In this document: positions 33,692 through 43,500 of the stretch, piece by piece
Numbering within the stretch: the stretch's first letter is position 1
Layout: each line of letters starts with the position of its first letter
Source: [Actinomadura] parvosata subsp. kistnae
Lineage (GTDB): Bacteria; Actinomycetota; Actinomycetes; Streptosporangiales; Streptosporangiaceae
DNA: 64,000 nt
Assembly: GCF_900323885.1 (NCBI RefSeq)
Contig: NZ_OOHJ01000022.1
Location: 1,798,001 to 1,862,000, forward strand
Direction of reading: 5' to 3'
Made by a program: the position numbers and the translations under genes
Notes under the pieces: generated by a model
Database searches by the model: none
What the model was told of the DNA's origin: nothing
Seen by the model: only the letters and a program-made list of their open reading frames with translations

Positions 33692-34873
33692 TCAGGGGAC
33701 GGTGATGAGGAGGGCGTCGCCTTGGCCGCCGCCCCCGCACAGCCCGGCCGCGCCCAGTCCGCCCCCGCGCCGCTTCAGCTCGTGAGCCAGGGTCAAGACG
33801 ATCCGTGCCCCGGAGGCCCCGATGGGGTGGCCGAGGGCGATGCCGCCGCCGTTGACGTTGACCTTGTCGAGGGGGACGCCGAGTTCTTTGGCGGATTGGA
33901 GGACGACGCTGGCGAACGCTTCGTTGATCTCGATGAGGTCGAGGTCGGCGGCGGTGACGCCCTGCTTGGCCATGGCGTGTTTGATGGCGTTGGCGGGCTG
34001 GGACTGGAGGGAGGCGTCGGGGCCGGCGACGTTGCCGTGGCGGCCGATCTCGGCGAGCCAGGGCAGGCCGAGTTCTTCGGCCTTGGTCTTGGACATGACG
34101 ACGACGGCGCAGGCGCCGTCGGAGATCTGGGAGGCGGAGCCGGCGGTGATGGTGCCGTCGGCGGCGAAGGCGGGGCGGAGTTTGGCGAGGGTTTCGACGG
34201 TGGTGTCGCCGCGTACGCCTTCGTCTTCCTTGACGATGAGGGGTTCGCCGCGTCGTTGCGGGATTTCGACGGGCACGATCTCGTCTTCGAAGATGCCGTT
34301 CTTGGTGGCGGCGGCGGCGAGCTGGTGGGAGCGGGCGGACAGGGCGTCCTGTTCTTCGCGGCCGATGCCGAGGCGGGTGTTGTGGCGTTCGGTGGATTCG
34401 CCCATGGCGCACTGGTCGAACGCGCAGAACAGGCCGTCGTGGGCCATGGAGTCGACGACCTGGGAGCTGCCGTATTTGACGCCTTTGCGCAGGCCGGGCA
34501 GCAGGTGGGGGGCGTTGGTCATGGATTCCATGCCGCCGGCGACGACGATGTCGAATTCGCCGGCCCTGATGAGCTGGTCGGCCAGGGCGATGGCGTCGAG
34601 GCCGGACAGGCACACCTTGTTGACGGTGATGGAGGGGACGGTCATGGGGATGCCGGCGTTGACGGCGGCCTGTCGGGAGGGGATCTGGCCGGCGCCGGCC
34701 TGGAGGACCTGGCCCATGATGACGTATTCGACGGCTTCGGGCGCGACTCCGGCGCGTTCGAGGGCGGCCTTGATCGCGATGCCGCCGAGCTCGACGGCCT
34801 GGAGGCCGGACAGGGAGCCGAGGAGCTTGCCGATGGGGGTACGAGCTCCGGCGACGATGACGGAACTGGACAT
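33692..34873 (-). CDS. acetyl-CoA C-acetyltransferase (thiolase)
   Basis: A 393-residue thiolase that condenses or cleaves acetyl-CoA/acetoacetyl-CoA. The acyl-enzyme Cys is C88 (VNKVCLSGLDA), and the C-terminal base pair is visible in GHPIGASGAR (His) and CGGGGQGDA (Cys). ATG 34873 has GGAGG 8 bases upstream; the frame runs 28 codons further without conserved residues. It is divergent from the methylmalonyl-CoA epimerase, an order I recall from Streptomyces next to the polarity genes. Confidence 0.93.
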   Translation of the reverse strand: MSSSVIVAGARTPIGKLLGSLSGLQAVELGGIAIKAALERAGVAPEAVEYVIMGQVLQAGAGQIPSRQAAVNAGIPMTVPSITVNKVCLSGLDAIALADQLIRAGEFDIVVAGGMESMTNAPHLLPGLRKGVKYGSSQVVDSMAHDGLFCAFDQCAMGESTERHNTRLGIGREEQDALSARSHQLAAAATKNGIFEDEIVPVEIPQRRGEPLIVKEDEGVRGDTTVETLAKLRPAFAADGTITAGSASQISDGACAVVVMSKTKAEELGLPWLAEIGRHGNVAGPDASLQSQPANAIKHAMAKQGVTAADLDLIEINEAFASVVLQSAKELGVPLDKVNVNGGGIALGHPIGASGARIVLTLAHELKRRGGGLGAAGLCGGGGQGDALLITVP

Positions 34874-34959
34874 GACAACGGCCTCCTGTGCTCGCGCGTC
34901 CGGTCTTTTGACACGATACCCACGAGTACGCCGTCGCTCGCCATGGAGGTGGCCCACAC

Positions 34960-35385
34960 ATGTTCATGCGGATCGACCACATCGGCATCGCTTGCCGCGA
35001 CCTGGAGGAGAAGATCGAGCTCTTCTCGTCGTTGTTCGAGCTGGAGGTCGTGGCGAGGGAGATCAACGAGGAGCAGGGCGTCAAGGAGGCGATGCTGCAC
35101 GTCGCCGACGGCGAGGGTGGGGGCTCCTACATTCAGCTGCTGGAGCCGCTCTCGGAGGACTCCCCTGTGGGAAAATTCATCGCGAAGCGGGGCGAGGGCG
35201 TCCATCATGTGGCGTTCGGGGTGCCCGACGTCGAGGGGGCCATGGCCACGATCGGCGGGAAGGGCGTGCGGCTGCTGGACGAGCGGCCCCGTCACGGGTC
35301 GATGGGGTCGCGGATCGCGTTCCTGCACCCGAAGGATGTGGGCGGGATGCTGACTGAGCTGGTCGAAGCGGCCAAGCAGCAATAA
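34960..35385 (+). CDS. mce: methylmalonyl-CoA epimerase
   Basis: A 141-residue vicinal-oxygen-chelate protein that interconverts (S)- and (R)-methylmalonyl-CoA, needed to join propionyl-CoA metabolism to the B12-dependent mutase. Metal ligands expected in this fold are visible: the first His in IDHIGIACRDL, the Glu in IQLLEPL, and the His pair in EGVHHVAFGV. GGAGGT is 9 bases before ATG 34960; a second ATG at 34966 is possible. A PduO-type cobalamin adenosyltransferase is found 25 kb to the right. Confidence 0.92.
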   Translation: MFMRIDHIGIACRDLEEKIELFSSLFELEVVAREINEEQGVKEAMLHVADGEGGGSYIQLLEPLSEDSPVGKFIAKRGEGVHHVAFGVPDVEGAMATIGGKGVRLLDERPRHGSMGSRIAFLHPKDVGGMLTELVEAAKQQ

Positions 35386-35585
35386 ACCCGCACAAAACGT
35401 AAATAAGGTTCATATGTAACTAGTCACGCAGAAAGATGGACGGGGCTTCGCAGGTGGCACCAGCGGAGTACGCTTGACCTTCCACCGGACATGGGGCCTG
35501 CCGAGAGGCCAGGCTCCTGGTACGGATGCCCCGAACCCCCCGTCCGGCCCGTGTAGCCGTCTCGACAACCCAGGATCGAGCCTCC

Positions 35586-36878
35586 ATGCAGTCCGACATC
35601 GACGCCCAGCTCAACAACTTCTTCGAGGACGCCCCCGCACGCGAGTTCGACGTGGTGCTCCGGGGTTACGACCGGCACCAGGTCCACGATCACCTCAAGC
35701 AGCTCGACGGGGAGCTACGTCAGGCCCGCGAGCAGGTTGCCAGCCTCCAGCGCGAGCTGTCCGACTCCCAGCGCCAGCTTCAGGAGCAGGAGCGGCCCAC
35801 CTATTCCGGCCTCGGCGCCCGCATCGAGCAGCTCCTGCGCCTGGCCGAGGAGCAGGCGACCGAGCTCGTGCAGGCCGCCAGGTCCGAGGCCAACGAGATC
35901 AAGGCCGCCGCCAAGGTCGAGGCCGCCGACGTGCGGGCCGCCGCCGAGGCCGAGGCCGCCGAGAAGCGCGCGCAGGCCGCTCGCGAGAGCGACGAGATGC
36001 GTACGACCGCCGAGCGCGAGGCCGAGGACATCCGCTCGACCGCGCGCCGCGAGGCCGACGAGCTGACCAACACCACCGAGCGGGAGGCCGCCAAGCTGCG
36101 CGCCACCGCCGACCACGAGGTGGCGGAGAAGCGGGCCGACGCCGAGCGGGAGATCGCCAAGCTGCGCACCACGACCGAGCGCGAGGTGGCGCAGCTGCGC
36201 GCCTCGACCAAGCGTGAGCGCGACGAGGTGCTGACCACCGCCAAGCGGCAGGCCGACGAGATGCGCGCGCAGGCGCAGCGGGTGCTGGAGGAGTCGGAGG
36301 CCAAGCGGGCCCAGGACGAAGCGGAGTTCGAGATCCAGCTCGCCTCCCGCCGCGAGGAGGCCGAGCGCCAGGAGGCCGAGCGCCACGCCACCGCGCAGGC
36401 CGCGACGCAGAAGCTGGTCGCCGAGGCCGAGCAGCGCGCCGCCACCGCCGAGTCGCGGGCCACGAAGGCCACGCAGCAGGCCGAGCAGACCCGCCGCGAG
36501 GCCGATCTGCACGCCAAGCAGCTCGTCGCGAACGCCCGCAAGAGCGCCGAGACCATCGTGTCCGAGGCCAAGAGCAGCGCCGAGACGATCGTCACCGAGG
36601 CGAAGAACGAGGCCGAGCGCACCCGTTCGGCGATGCAGCGCCAGGTCGACGAGCTGACCCGCCAGCGCGACAGCATCACCAGCCACCTGGCCCAGCTCCG
36701 GCAGCTCCTCGGCGGCGCCGCCCTGCCGGGCATGGACCCCGAGCCCGCGGTCACCGCGGCTCCGCCGAAGCCCGCGCTCGCCGCGCCCGCGGCCGAGCCG
36801 CCCGCTCCGGCCACGACCCCCGCTCCGAAGGTGGAGGTCAAGAAGGCCGACGACGACGCGGAGTGGTGGCAGGAGTAA
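35586..36878 (+). CDS. DivIVA-domain coiled-coil polarity protein (Scy/FilP-like)
   Basis: A 430-residue cytoskeletal-type protein. The N-terminus has a DivIVA-like segment (EFDVVLRGYDRHQVHDHLKQLD, about 18-39) and residues about 40-360 form a nearly continuous coiled coil rich in Ala, Glu, Arg with repeats such as EREAEDIRSTARREADE. The C-terminal 60 residues are Pro/Ala-rich. Streptomyces Scy and FilP, which organise tip growth, have this design and lie beside the epimerase gene; this protein is shorter than Scy and longer than FilP. ATG 35586 is chosen over an ATG 60 bases upstream. Confidence 0.8.
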   Translation: MQSDIDAQLNNFFEDAPAREFDVVLRGYDRHQVHDHLKQLDGELRQAREQVASLQRELSDSQRQLQEQERPTYSGLGARIEQLLRLAEEQATELVQAARSEANEIKAAAKVEAADVRAAAEAEAAEKRAQAARESDEMRTTAEREAEDIRSTARREADELTNTTEREAAKLRATADHEVAEKRADAEREIAKLRTTTEREVAQLRASTKRERDEVLTTAKRQADEMRAQAQRVLEESEAKRAQDEAEFEIQLASRREEAERQEAERHATAQAATQKLVAEAEQRAATAESRATKATQQAEQTRREADLHAKQLVANARKSAETIVSEAKSSAETIVTEAKNEAERTRSAMQRQVDELTRQRDSITSHLAQLRQLLGGAALPGMDPEPAVTAAPPKPALAAPAAEPPAPATTPAPKVEVKKADDDAEWWQE

Positions 36879-36916
36879 CGCCGGTTGATCGCAGACGGGG
36901 CTGAATGACGGCTGGG

Positions 36917-36950
36917 GAGAGCCTGGCGGCCGCAGGGTCGCTAGGCTCTC
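36917..36950 (+). terminator. terminator of the coiled-coil gene
   Basis: Perfect 8-bp arms GAGAGCCT / AGGCTCTC, 18-base loop, then TCTTT, 38 bp after the stop codon. Confidence 0.6.
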
Positions 36951-37024
36951 TCTTTGCCGTCGGACGTGTACGAAGTGACACGAGTCCGTCATGCTGTGTC
37001 GCCGATCCCCCTGGAGTGTCCCCT

Positions 37025-38212
37025 TTGTCCGCAGACGTCGAGCCGGCGCCCGAGCAGGAAGAAGCCCGCCGCAAGGAGCCCGAGCCTCGGGCCGAGCAGG
37101 CCGACGGGCCGCAGGGTGAGCAGGCCGGCAGGCCCCAGGGTGAGCAGGCCGGCAGGCCGCAGGCCGAGCCGTACGGGCTGCCCGGCAAGCCGCTGGCCCG
37201 CGGCCCCTTCCTGTTCGGCCTGGTCGGCGGCCTGGGGGTGCTGACGGCGATCGCGCTGGCCCAGATGATCGTGGCCTCGCTGAGCACGATCATCCTGATC
37301 GTCGTGGCGATGTTCCTGGCCGTGGGCCTGAACCCGGCCGTGGAGGCCCTGCAGCGGCGCGGCCTGGCCAGGCGGGGCGCGATCTCGATCGTGTTCGCCG
37401 GGGTCATCGTGGCGTTCGCGTTGTTCGGCCTCGCGATCGTGCCGCCGGTCAGCAAGCAGCTCACCGAGTTCATCGACGCGGTGCCGGGTTACATCACGGA
37501 GCTGAGCAACCATCCGACGCTGCGCCAGCTCGACCAGGACTACCAGATCCTGCCGCAGCTGCGGACGTTCGTGACGAGCACGCTGGGCCCGTCACTGGCG
37601 ACCGGGATCATGGGCGCGGGGCTGGTGGTGCTGAACGGCGTGTTCACCACGGTGACGCTGCTGGTGCTCATGCTGTACTTCCTCGGCTCGCTGCACACGA
37701 TCAAGGACTACCTGCTCAAGCTCGTCCCAGCCTCGCGCCGGACGCGGACGCGCGCGATCTCGGAGGAGATCCTTTCCGGCATCGGCGGGTACGTGGCGGG
37801 CAACGTGCTCATCTCGGTCATCGCGGGCGTGGTGACGTGGATCTTCCTGTCGATCGCCGGCGTGCAGTACGCCCTCGCGCTCTCCCTGGTGGTGGCGCTG
37901 ACGGACCTGATCCCGCTGGTGGGCGCGACGATCGGCGCGGTGCTGGTGACGGCGGTGGCGCTGCTCGACTCGTGGCCGGCCGGCATCGCGTGCGCCATCT
38001 TCTTCCTGGCCTACCAGCAGGTGGAGAACTACTTCATCTACCCCAGGGTGATGAAGCACTCCGTGAACGTGACGCCGGCGGTGACGGTGATCGCCGCGCT
38101 GTTCGGCGGCGCGCTGCTCGGCATCGTCGGCGCCCTGCTGGCCATCCCGGTGGCCGCGGCGATCTCGCTGATCATCCGCGAGCTGGTGCTGCCCAGACAA
38201 GATCGCGTCTGA
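37025..38212 (+). CDS. AI-2E family transporter
   Basis: A 395-residue membrane protein of the AI-2E/PerM family with about eight helices after a cytoplasmic N-terminal region (about 1-60) rich in Glu, Pro and Gln that contains GEQAGRPQ repeats. Family signatures are LNPAVEALQRRGLARRGAIS, LVVALTDLIPLVGATIGAVL and the YQQVENYFIYPRVM segment. Members transport autoinducer-2 or act as Na+/H+ exchangers; neither is proved here. The TTG start has TGGAG 8 bases upstream; a GTG at 37016 is an alternative. Confidence 0.88.
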   Translation: MSADVEPAPEQEEARRKEPEPRAEQADGPQGEQAGRPQGEQAGRPQAEPYGLPGKPLARGPFLFGLVGGLGVLTAIALAQMIVASLSTIILIVVAMFLAVGLNPAVEALQRRGLARRGAISIVFAGVIVAFALFGLAIVPPVSKQLTEFIDAVPGYITELSNHPTLRQLDQDYQILPQLRTFVTSTLGPSLATGIMGAGLVVLNGVFTTVTLLVLMLYFLGSLHTIKDYLLKLVPASRRTRTRAISEEILSGIGGYVAGNVLISVIAGVVTWIFLSIAGVQYALALSLVVALTDLIPLVGATIGAVLVTAVALLDSWPAGIACAIFFLAYQQVENYFIYPRVMKHSVNVTPAVTVIAALFGGALLGIVGALLAIPVAAAISLIIRELVLPRQDRV

Positions 38213-38213
38213 G

Positions 38214-39035
38214 CTAGCGCCGCATCCCGCCGAACTCCGCCTTCAGGAACTCGATCACGGCCGCGTTGAACGCCTCCGGCTGCTCGACCGCGCTGAGATG
38301 CCCGGCCCTGGGGATGATCTCCACCTTGCCGATCGGCGCGGCCTGAGCCATGGCGTCGGCGTCGGCGGCCGGCGTCAGCTCGTCCTCCTCCCCCACGATG
38401 ATGAGCAGCGGCACCTTGAGCGCGGTCAGCGTCTCGAACGACTCGGACCGGGCGGCCATGGCCCGTTGCGCCCAGGCCACGGCCTTGGGCGGCGCCGACT
38501 GCACCAGCCCTTTGACCCGGCCGAACACCATGGCCCGCCGCTCCCTGGTGGTCCGCCCGATGAGCGCCGGCAGCACGTCGCTGACCAGCACGTCGTTGCC
38601 GCCGGACAGGACGGCCTGCGCGATGCGTTCCCTGTTGTCGCGCGCCTGGGGCGGGTCGGCGGCGGCCTTGGTGTCGGCCAGGATCACTCCGAGCACGCGG
38701 TCGGGGTGCCGCCGGCAGAACGCCATGGTCACGTAGCCGCCCATCGACAGCCCGCCGACGACCGCCCGGTCGATGCCCTCCTCGTCGAGCAGCCTGGCGA
38801 CGTCGTCGGCCATGAGGTCGAGCGAGGGCTCGTCCTCGCCCAGCCGCGACCCGCCGAAGCCGCGCAGGTCAGGGGTGATGACCCGGCAGACCTTGGCCAG
38901 CCCTTCCCGCTGGGCCAGCCACATGGCCGACGAGAGCGGGAACGCGTGAAGCAGGACAACCGGGATCCCGGTCCCGGCAGATCTCGTGTAGAGCTGCACG
39001 GACCACACGGTAACCCGGTTCACGGCGACAATCAC
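38214..39035 (-). CDS. alpha/beta hydrolase
   Basis: A serine hydrolase of up to 273 residues. The nucleophile elbow is GLSMGG, the acid is in GEEDELTP, and the catalytic His is in AGHLSAVE; the oxyanion region is LLHAFPLS. This is the 3-oxoadipate enol-lactonase/esterase-like group; substrate unknown. The start is uncertain: GTG codons at 39035, 39023, 39008 and 38999 are all in frame and none has a strong ribosome site. The stop lies 1 bp from the AI-2E gene stop (convergent). Confidence 0.82.
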   Translation of the reverse strand: MIVAVNRVTVWSVQLYTRSAGTGIPVVLLHAFPLSSAMWLAQREGLAKVCRVITPDLRGFGGSRLGEDEPSLDLMADDVARLLDEEGIDRAVVGGLSMGGYVTMAFCRRHPDRVLGVILADTKAAADPPQARDNRERIAQAVLSGGNDVLVSDVLPALIGRTTRERRAMVFGRVKGLVQSAPPKAVAWAQRAMAARSESFETLTALKVPLLIIVGEEDELTPAADADAMAQAAPIGKVEIIPRAGHLSAVEQPEAFNAAVIEFLKAEFGGMRR

Positions 39036-39175
39036 TCAATGGCCCATGCCGATCGTTCCTGACTGTGCCGACAAAAGCCATACACAACCATTATTCGCCA
39101 TAAATCTGACATTGCCCGTCGAATAATTCACGCGCACAATCCAGGCAGAGCGACATTCACCCCGAGGTGACAGGC

Positions 39176-39649
39176 ATGACAGGTCCCACAGGTATGGCGG
39201 GCACCCGTCCCGCGCTCCCCGACGCCACCAACGCCGACTTCCTCCTCCAGGCGCTGCGCGAGACGAACCTGCGCCGCGAGCGCCACCACGCCCCACCCCT
39301 GACCATGGACGCGCTGCTCGTCGACTACGCCAAGACCAGGGCCGCCGCCCACTCGCGGGGACAGGCGGGCGAGGTGCGGGCGGGCACCGGCGAGAGCGTG
39401 TTCAGGCACGTGGGGCCCGGCATGGGCGAGGCCGCCGACGCGGTGGCCGCCTGGTACGCCGAGCCGTACGACTGGGACGACCCCCGCCCCTCCGGCTTCA
39501 GCAGGCTCCTCTGGAAGGGCTGCAAGGCGATGGGCGCCGCCCGCGTCGCCGGTCAGGGCCGCGACGACGACGAGACGTTCATCGTCTTCGTCTTCGAGCC
39601 GCCCGGCGACGTGCCGGGCGAGTTCGGGGAGAACGTGCTGCGCGCCTGA
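39176..39649 (+). CDS. CAP/PR-1-family protein without a signal peptide
   Basis: A 157-residue CAP-domain protein: FLLQALRETNLRRERHHAPPLTMDALLVDYAKTRA, then the WYAEPYDWDD segment and FSRLLWKGCKAMGAARVAG with the ETFIVFVFEPPG C-terminal signature. Most bacterial CAP proteins are secreted, but no signal sequence is visible here. CGAGGTGA precedes ATG 39176; a GTG nine bases upstream is the alternative. It converges head-on with the SDR gene and their stops touch. Confidence 0.8.
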   Translation: MTGPTGMAGTRPALPDATNADFLLQALRETNLRRERHHAPPLTMDALLVDYAKTRAAAHSRGQAGEVRAGTGESVFRHVGPGMGEAADAVAAWYAEPYDWDDPRPSGFSRLLWKGCKAMGAARVAGQGRDDDETFIVFVFEPPGDVPGEFGENVLRA

Positions 39650-40408
39650 TCAGATCGCGGTCGCGCCGCCGTCGACGAACAGCACCTGCCCCGTCATGTA
39701 CGCCGACGCCGCGCTGGCCAGGAACACGGCCGGCTGCGCCATCTCCGCCACGGTCCCCCACCGCCGCATCGGCACGCTCGCCACCGTCGCGGCGCCCGAC
39801 GTCTCGTCCTCCCAGAGGTTGCGGTTGAGGTCGGTGGCCGTCCAGCCGGGGCACAGGGCGTTGACCCGCACGCCGGAGCCCGCCCACTCGACGGCCAGCG
39901 TCTTGGTCAGGGCCACCAGCCCGGCCTTGGCGGCGGCGTAGGGGGCGAGCAGGGGCGCGCCGAGCGCGGCCACGGACGCCACGTTGATGACGACGCCGTC
40001 GCCCCGGCCGAGCAGGTGCGGGGCGACGGCGTGGCAGACGGCCATGGCGGAGTCGAGGTTGAGCCGCATCAGCTTGTCCCAGCCGGACAGCCGCAGGTCC
40101 TTGAACTCGACGAGGAAGTTCGACCCGCCGGCGTTGTTGACGACGATGTCGAGGTGCCCGAGCCCGTCGATGGCGGCGGCGACGGCGGAGGCGGCGGCCT
40201 CGCGGTCGGTCAGGTCGGCGGGGATGACGACGGCGCGCCGGCCCAGGGCCTCGATCTCCTTGGCCACCTCGGCCAGCGTCTCGGCGGAGCGGGAGACGAG
40301 CGCCACGTCGGCGCCGGCCTCGGCGTAGGCGAGCGCGATGCCCCGGCCGATGCCCTTCGACGCCCCGGTGACCAGAGCCTGCTTACCGCCGAGATCGAAC
40401 GCGCCCAC
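39650..40408 (-). CDS. short-chain dehydrogenase/reductase
   Basis: A 252-residue classical SDR. The NAD(P) site is TGASKGIGRGIA, NNAGG follows at about 91-95, and the catalytic Ser-Tyr-Lys are in VASVAALGAPLLAPYAAAKAG. The glycine-rich tail (AYMTGQVLFVDGGATA) is typical of FabG-like enzymes. Substrate unknown. It lies downstream of the RHS operon on the same strand but behind a very strong terminator, so it is expressed separately. Confidence 0.92.
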   Translation of the reverse strand: MGAFDLGGKQALVTGASKGIGRGIALAYAEAGADVALVSRSAETLAEVAKEIEALGRRAVVIPADLTDREAAASAVAAAIDGLGHLDIVVNNAGGSNFLVEFKDLRLSGWDKLMRLNLDSAMAVCHAVAPHLLGRGDGVVINVASVAALGAPLLAPYAAAKAGLVALTKTLAVEWAGSGVRVNALCPGWTATDLNRNLWEDETSGAATVASVPMRRWGTVAEMAQPAVFLASAASAYMTGQVLFVDGGATAI

Positions 40409-40468
40409 GCCGCCTCCTTCGTAGCCCAGAAACCGAACAAGATTCTATGGACATCTCCCCACGAAGCG

Positions 40469-40505
40469 CCACCGGCGCGGGACCACGAAGGTCCCGCGCC
40501 GGTGG
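40469..40505 (-). terminator. strong terminator after the RHS gene
   Basis: Perfect 16-bp arms CCACCGGCGCGGGACC / GGTCCCGCGCCGGTGG with loop ACGAA, 20 bp past the RHS stop. It closes the LamG-RHS operon. Confidence 0.85.
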
Positions 40506-40524
40506 GTCGGACGTGCGGGCAGGC

Positions 40525-43500
40525 TCAGCCGAGCCCGCCGAGGAGGGTGTCGAAGAAGTCGGCGATGTCGTCGCCGAGCTTCCCGCCCCGCATCCCCAGG
40601 TGCGCCACGGCTCCCCGCTTGGTGTTGACCTCCATCTCGATCTTCTCGGGCTTGAAGATCTGCTTCTCGGCCTGTCCGCTGCCGCCGCCCCGCGGCAGGT
40701 TCGACGGCGGCCGGCCCTGCGGGTACATCCGGCCGTTGCCGTACACGGTGTACGACTGGGTCGGCTGCACGCTGCCGTCGTTGCGGTAGACCTGGCTCGG
40801 CCTCGGACGTGCCGGCTGCCTGGTCGCCTTCGGCGGTGACTGCCGCTGCACCGAGCGGTGGCTGGTCGGCCGGCTCGCGGGGCGCGAGCGCGCCTGCTGG
40901 ATGCCCCTGGGCAGGTGGCCGTTGCGGCGGTTGTACCGCTGCCTGTTCAGCACCCGCTTCTTGGCCGCCGCCGCCTGGCGGGCCTTCTTCGCGGCCTCCC
41001 GGCGGGCGGCCGCCGCCGCGCGGCGCTTGGCGGCCGCCTCGCGGGCCCGGTCCGCCGCCTCGCGCGCCCGTTTCCTGGCCGCGGCCAGCCGCTTGCGCTT
41101 GGCCTCGGCCGCGGCCCGCTTCTTGGCCGCCTCCCTGGCCCGCTTCTTGGCCTCTTCCCTGGCCCGCTTCTTGGCCTCCTCCAGGGCCTTCTTCCTGGCG
41201 ATTTCCCTGGCCCTGCGGATGGCGGCCTGCCGCGCGGCCCGCTGCGCCGCCTTCTTGGCGAGGTAGCGGGCGCCGACCCGGACGCCGATGGCCACCACGA
41301 CCCACACCCACTGCCCGTCGGGGTCGCTCATGGCGACGGGGCTGTTGTTGGCGTAGGCGTAGGCGTTGAGCTGCTGCGGATCGACGTCGTCGATGATCGG
41401 GTCCACCGACAGGAACCGGCCGAGCTTGGGGTCGTACTCGCGGGCGCCCAGGTGGACGAGCCCGGTCGTCGCGTCCTTCGTGCCGCCCACGAACCCGCGC
41501 TGCCCCGGCCACCACGGCGGTGGCGACCCGCGGTCCTCGCCGAACGGCGTGGTCCTGCGCACCGCCAGGTCGCCGGTGCCGGCGTTCACCGCGGCCTGCG
41601 CGGTGCCCTGGTGGTCACTGGCCAGGAAGAAGACCTGGTTGTCCGGGGTGCGCACCGCGATGGGCTCGTCGTTGATCGTGTAATAGCGGGTCTGCTCGAC
41701 GGTGTCCTTGGCGTAGTCGAGACGCAGCTCCATGTCGTCGATGTAGAGCGTGGCGTCGGTGGGCGTCTTGCGGATCAGCCGGTCGCCCTCCGCGTCGTAG
41801 ACGAACGACGTGGTCTTGCCCGCCTCCGTCACCGACTCCAGGTTGCCCTCGGCGTCCCACACCAGGGTCTGGTCCGAGGTGCCGACCTTGCGCCGGGTCG
41901 TGTTGCCCGCCGCGTCGTACTCGAACAGGTCCTGCCCCACGCTCTGCAGCGCGTGCGGCTGCTTGCCGCCCGGCTCGGGGTAGGTGTAGTCGCGCACCGT
42001 CTGGCCCGCGCTGCCGAACGCGTGCTTCGTCTCCTTGATCCGGTTACCGGTGGAGTCGTAGGCGTAGCTGACCGCGTAAGGCGCCACGCCGCCGATCTTG
42101 TCGGACTGCGGGGTGCCGCTCGCGCAGTCGTCCGTGGCCGTCCACGCCGAGGTCAGCCGGCGCAGATGGTCGTAGGTGAAGCACTGCGTGTCCTGGCTCG
42201 CCTTGTCAGCGATCTTGGTGATGTTGCCGATGGCGTCATAGGTGTAGTTGACGTCCATGTCGGTCTTGCTGGTGCCCTCGCGGTCCAGCCGCATGCTGGT
42301 CAGCCTGCGCGTGGACTCGTCGTGGGTGTAGGTGAGCCAGGTCTTCTTCCCGTTGTCGCCCAGCTCGTACTGCAGGGTCTCGCCGAGCTTGGAGTAGCGG
42401 GTCGCGCTCACGTACGCCGACAGGCCGGTGACCTTCGTCGGCTGGTTCAGCTCGTCGTAGGTGTAGACGACCTGCTCCTCCGCCAGCCCGCCGACACCCG
42501 GGAAGCTGACCGACTGCACCTGGCCGTCGACCGTGTAGCGGGTGTTGAGCTGGTAGGAGCCGGCCAGCTTGCCCTCCCGCTCCGGGATCGTGACGGTCTC
42601 GCGCAGCGGGCGGTAGTCGACGTCGATGTTGTTGATCTCCGCCTTGTACGCCTGCCCGTCCACGTACCGGATGCTGGCGTTCATGTGGCCCTTGGCCAGG
42701 GCGTCGTACTTCCACTCGGCCAGCAGCGGCCCGGTCGCGGAGCCCTCGCGCATCTCCGTCTTGCGGCCCAGCGTGTCGTAGCCGTACCAGAGCGTCCGGC
42801 CGCGCGAGTCCGTCGTCGTGACGATCTCGTCGGCGTCGTTGTACGTCATCGTCGTGACGCCCTTGTCCGGGTCCTCGGTCTTGATCTCCCGGCCGCGGAA
42901 GTCGTAGTGGTGGCGCCACACGTTCCCGGCCGAGTCGGTCACCGTGGACAGGCGCCCGGCGGCGTCGTAGGTGTACTTGGTGGACTCGTACTCGCCGGTC
43001 GGGGTCGCCCCCTTGTACTGGCGCAGCTCGATCAGCCGGTCCTCGGCGTCACCGATGCGGGTCGTCGCGGTGCCGCCCGGCGGCGGCGTCACGTGCACCC
43101 GGTCGCCCTCGTCCTTGGCGGTGACCCGGTACTTCTCCACGCCCTTCGCCTTGAGCACCTGGGCGTTGACGTCGCCCACGCCGTCGAAGGTGGACACCAC
43201 CTGGTTCGGCACGTCGGCGTCGGCGACCGCGAGCAGGTCGGTGGACGGCGCGCCGGTGGCGAAGTAGCCGGTGTTCTGCTTGTACTCCTCCCCTTGCGAG
43301 TTGTAGAAGGTGTCGGTGATCGTGCGGCCGTCACGCAGGGCCGGGTCCTGCGTCTGGTCGTCCTTCGGCGCGGGCTCCTGCGTCTGGCGCTCGCGCATCA
43401 GGCCGTCGTACAGCTCGTGGCTCTCGGTGTAGCCGCCGTCGGCGCGCAGCGTCCTCGTGGTGACGACGCTGGGGCCGTCGGCCCGCATCGTGTAGGAGTA

